Origin: Clostridia bacterium
GTDB taxonomy: Bacteria; Bacillota; Clostridia; Oscillospirales; CAG-272
Length of the DNA stretch: 33,471 nt
Assembly: GCA_017462485.1 (NCBI GenBank)
Contig: JAFTRA010000045.1
Coordinates: forward strand, 1 to 33,471
Direction: 5' to 3'
Shown: positions 32,155 to 33,471 of the stretch, one piece after another
How positions within the stretch are numbered: the first letter of the stretch is position 1
Layout of the letters: each line of letters begins with the position of its first letter
Translations under genes and position numbers: made by a program
The notes under the pieces: model-generated
The model's database searches: none
The model's input: only the letters and a program-made list of their open reading frames with translations
Told to the model about the DNA's origin: nothing

Positions 32155-33252
32155 ATGGAATCGTATATCAATATTGATAAAAACATGATAGTTAACAAAA
32201 CTATCGGTGACGTCGACGTTGTCTGGCGCGACGTAAGGGAAGAGCCCTTTGAGCTTCACGGCTTTTCCGAACCCGACGAGCGATATAATTTCCGTCGTGT
32301 TCCCGATGAGGTAGCAAGCGCGACAAGTCCCGGGGTAGCCGCTCTTTCGAGAGAGTCGGCAGGCGGACGTGTTCGTTTTTCAACGAATTCTCCTTATATC
32401 GCTATAAGGGTGAAGTTCCGCGTTGTAGGTCGCTCGCCTCACCTTACGTTGATTTCATCATCGGGATTTGATATTTATATTGACGGAGAGTATGGAAGCC
32501 GTTATGTTAAGGAATTCCGTATGCCCTACGATATGGTTAATACATATGAGCAGATAGTTAATCTTGAGGGAGAATTTATGCGCTCCTATACCATCAATTT
32601 CCCTGTTCACGCAGTTGTTGATACCTTGGAGATTGGTCTCAAGCCGGATGCTGCTCTTTCGAAAACGGCTTATCCTTACAGAGATATAAAGCCTGTTATT
32701 TTCTACGGCTCGTCGATAGTTCACGGAACTGCCGCAACGCGTCCGGGAAATATATACCCAGCGATGATTTCAAGGATGCTCAACGTAGATTTCAGAAACG
32801 TAGGCTTCTCCGGTCAAGCAAAGGGCGAAGAGGCTATGGCGAGATGGCTTGCCTCTCTTCCTATGAGCGTTTTTGTTTGTGACTACGACCATAACGCGCC
32901 GACGGTAGAGCATCTTGAGCGCACGCATCACAGATTCTATGAAATCATACGTGAAAAGAATCCCGACACGCCTTATATTATGGTAACTAAGCCTGATGTA
33001 TGGACTATGATAACCGAGCAGGAGGTAAATCTTTGCCGCCGTGACGTTATAATGGAGTCTTATCTCAAGGCGCGAGCCGCAGGTGATAAAAACGTTTATT
33101 TCATAGACGGTCTTTCATTTAACGTTATGCCTCATCAATATGAAATGTCTGTGGATGCTTGCCACCCGAATGATGCGGGCTTTATAAGAATGGCAGACAG
33201 CATCGGAACTATCATAAGATACGCTCTTGAAAAACAATTCGAAAAAGCTTAA
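32155..33252 (+). CDS. SGNH/GDSL hydrolase (carbohydrate esterase-like)
   Basis: This 365-aa protein has an N-terminal beta-sandwich (~1-175) and a C-terminal SGNH domain. The likely nucleophile is S187 in YGSSIVHG. D334 and H337 in DACHPNDAG complete the triad, and GFSGQAKGE holds the block II Gly. It fits families that remove acetyl or acyl groups from sugars. AAGGTC precedes the ATG weakly. It follows the GH92 gene by 54 bases and is probably co-transcribed. It is cytoplasmic by the absence of a signal peptide. Confidence 0.8.
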   Translation: MESYINIDKNMIVNKTIGDVDVVWRDVREEPFELHGFSEPDERYNFRRVPDEVASATSPGVAALSRESAGGRVRFSTNSPYIAIRVKFRVVGRSPHLTLISSSGFDIYIDGEYGSRYVKEFRMPYDMVNTYEQIVNLEGEFMRSYTINFPVHAVVDTLEIGLKPDAALSKTAYPYRDIKPVIFYGSSIVHGTAATRPGNIYPAMISRMLNVDFRNVGFSGQAKGEEAMARWLASLPMSVFVCDYDHNAPTVEHLERTHHRFYEIIREKNPDTPYIMVTKPDVWTMITEQEVNLCRRDVIMESYLKARAAGDKNVYFIDGLSFNVMPHQYEMSVDACHPNDAGFIRMADSIGTIIRYALEKQFEKA

Positions 33253-33274
33253 TATTTATATCCTATAAACGCAG

Positions 33275-33333
33275 AAAAGCGGAAGACTTTAAACGTTCTC
33301 AAAGCGGAACGACCAAGTCTTCCGCTTTTATAT
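33275..33333 (+). terminator. Strong terminator after the SGNH gene
   Basis: AAAAGCGGAAGACTT (33275-33289) pairs perfectly with AAGTCTTCCGCTTTT (33315-33329), a 15-bp stem with an inner CGTTC/GAACG stem. T residues end the second arm. Confidence 0.85.
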
Positions 33334-33344
33334 TAATGCCTTTA

Positions 33345-33471
33345 GGCAGTTGAGCGCGAAGTGCGAAACAGACAACCCCGCGCTATGCGTGGGGGTAACA
33401 ACAGGTTATACCAAAAAATCTCCTAATGTGGTACAATAAGATGCTCAAGTCTATTGCACAACGAAAGGAGA
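33345..33471 (+). mobile_element. Left end of an IS200/IS605-type element (truncated by the window)
   Basis: A subterminal hairpin CCCCGCGC-TAT-GCGTGGGG (33376-33394), a GGTTATACC stretch, a TACAAT-like box near 33432 and AAAGGAGA at the window edge match what I recall of the left end of clostridial IS200 elements, where the tnpA start follows directly. Hairpins in the ends are how Y1 transposases find the element. The transposase itself lies outside the window. The left boundary is approximate. It sits just after a terminator hairpin, a common landing place. Confidence 0.55.

Overview
The window looks like a chromosomal segment of an uncultured, gut- or rumen-type Firmicute of class Clostridia. 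The reasons are family content (Etf-linked FAD oxidase, RpiR and AraC regulators, secreted proteins with collagen-like GKDG repeats), AGGAGG-type ribosome binding sites, sigma-A promoters with 17-bp spacers and hairpin-rich intergenic DNA. I cannot name a genus. Product calls rest on recognised motifs and gene context, not on database searches.

Region 1 (1-3100) is a mosaic of broken tRNA genes and small palindromes. It holds a tRNA-Lys 3' half, a tRNA-Asn, two tRNA-Asn 3' halves inside a ~255-bp direct repeat, and a tRNA-Lys 5' half. The breaks fall mostly at the anticodon-loop edge and in the T-loop, and the extra DNA is largely short hairpins. Two small genes lie here: a YgjV-type membrane protein and a membrane-anchored XRE regulator. 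Each is followed by one copy of the repeat, giving a cassette-like layout.

Region 2 (3100-9950) is a surface-protein module. An AraC-type regulator sits between two secreted-protein genes transcribed away from it: an 851-aa beta-helix-like protein and a 1002-aa LamG/phosphoesterase/collagen-like protein. Both genes carry nearly the same 63-bp promoter-operator, in the same orientation relative to the gene, so they are probably co-regulated.

Region 3 (10200-18750, plus strand) is a carbohydrate cluster: DUF4432 mutarotase-like protein, an unclassified glycosidase-like TIM barrel, Cof-type HAD phosphatase, GH36 alpha-galactosidase, alpha/beta hydrolase, a 5'-truncated YhcH/YiaL (DUF386) relic and an MGH1/GH63-like glycosidase. 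None has an obvious signal peptide, so they probably act on imported sugars.

Region 4 (18786-28856, minus strand) is a tight nine-gene operon. In transcription order it encodes an AGPS/GlcD-like FAD oxidase, an Fe-S partner, a class II aldolase, a PfkB kinase, an IolB-like isomerase, a DUF4867 protein, an FGGY kinase, a fused EtfB-EtfA flavoprotein and a FucI-like isomerase. The mix suggests an undescribed sugar or sugar-acid pathway that couples oxidation of an alcohol or hydroxy acid to Etf. A divergent RpiR regulator (29006) shares the promoter region and probably controls the operon. There is no transporter gene anywhere in the window.

Region 5 (29940-33330) has a GH92 alpha-mannosidase-like enzyme and an SGNH esterase ending at a strong terminator. 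The window closes in what looks like the left end of an IS200/IS605-type element.
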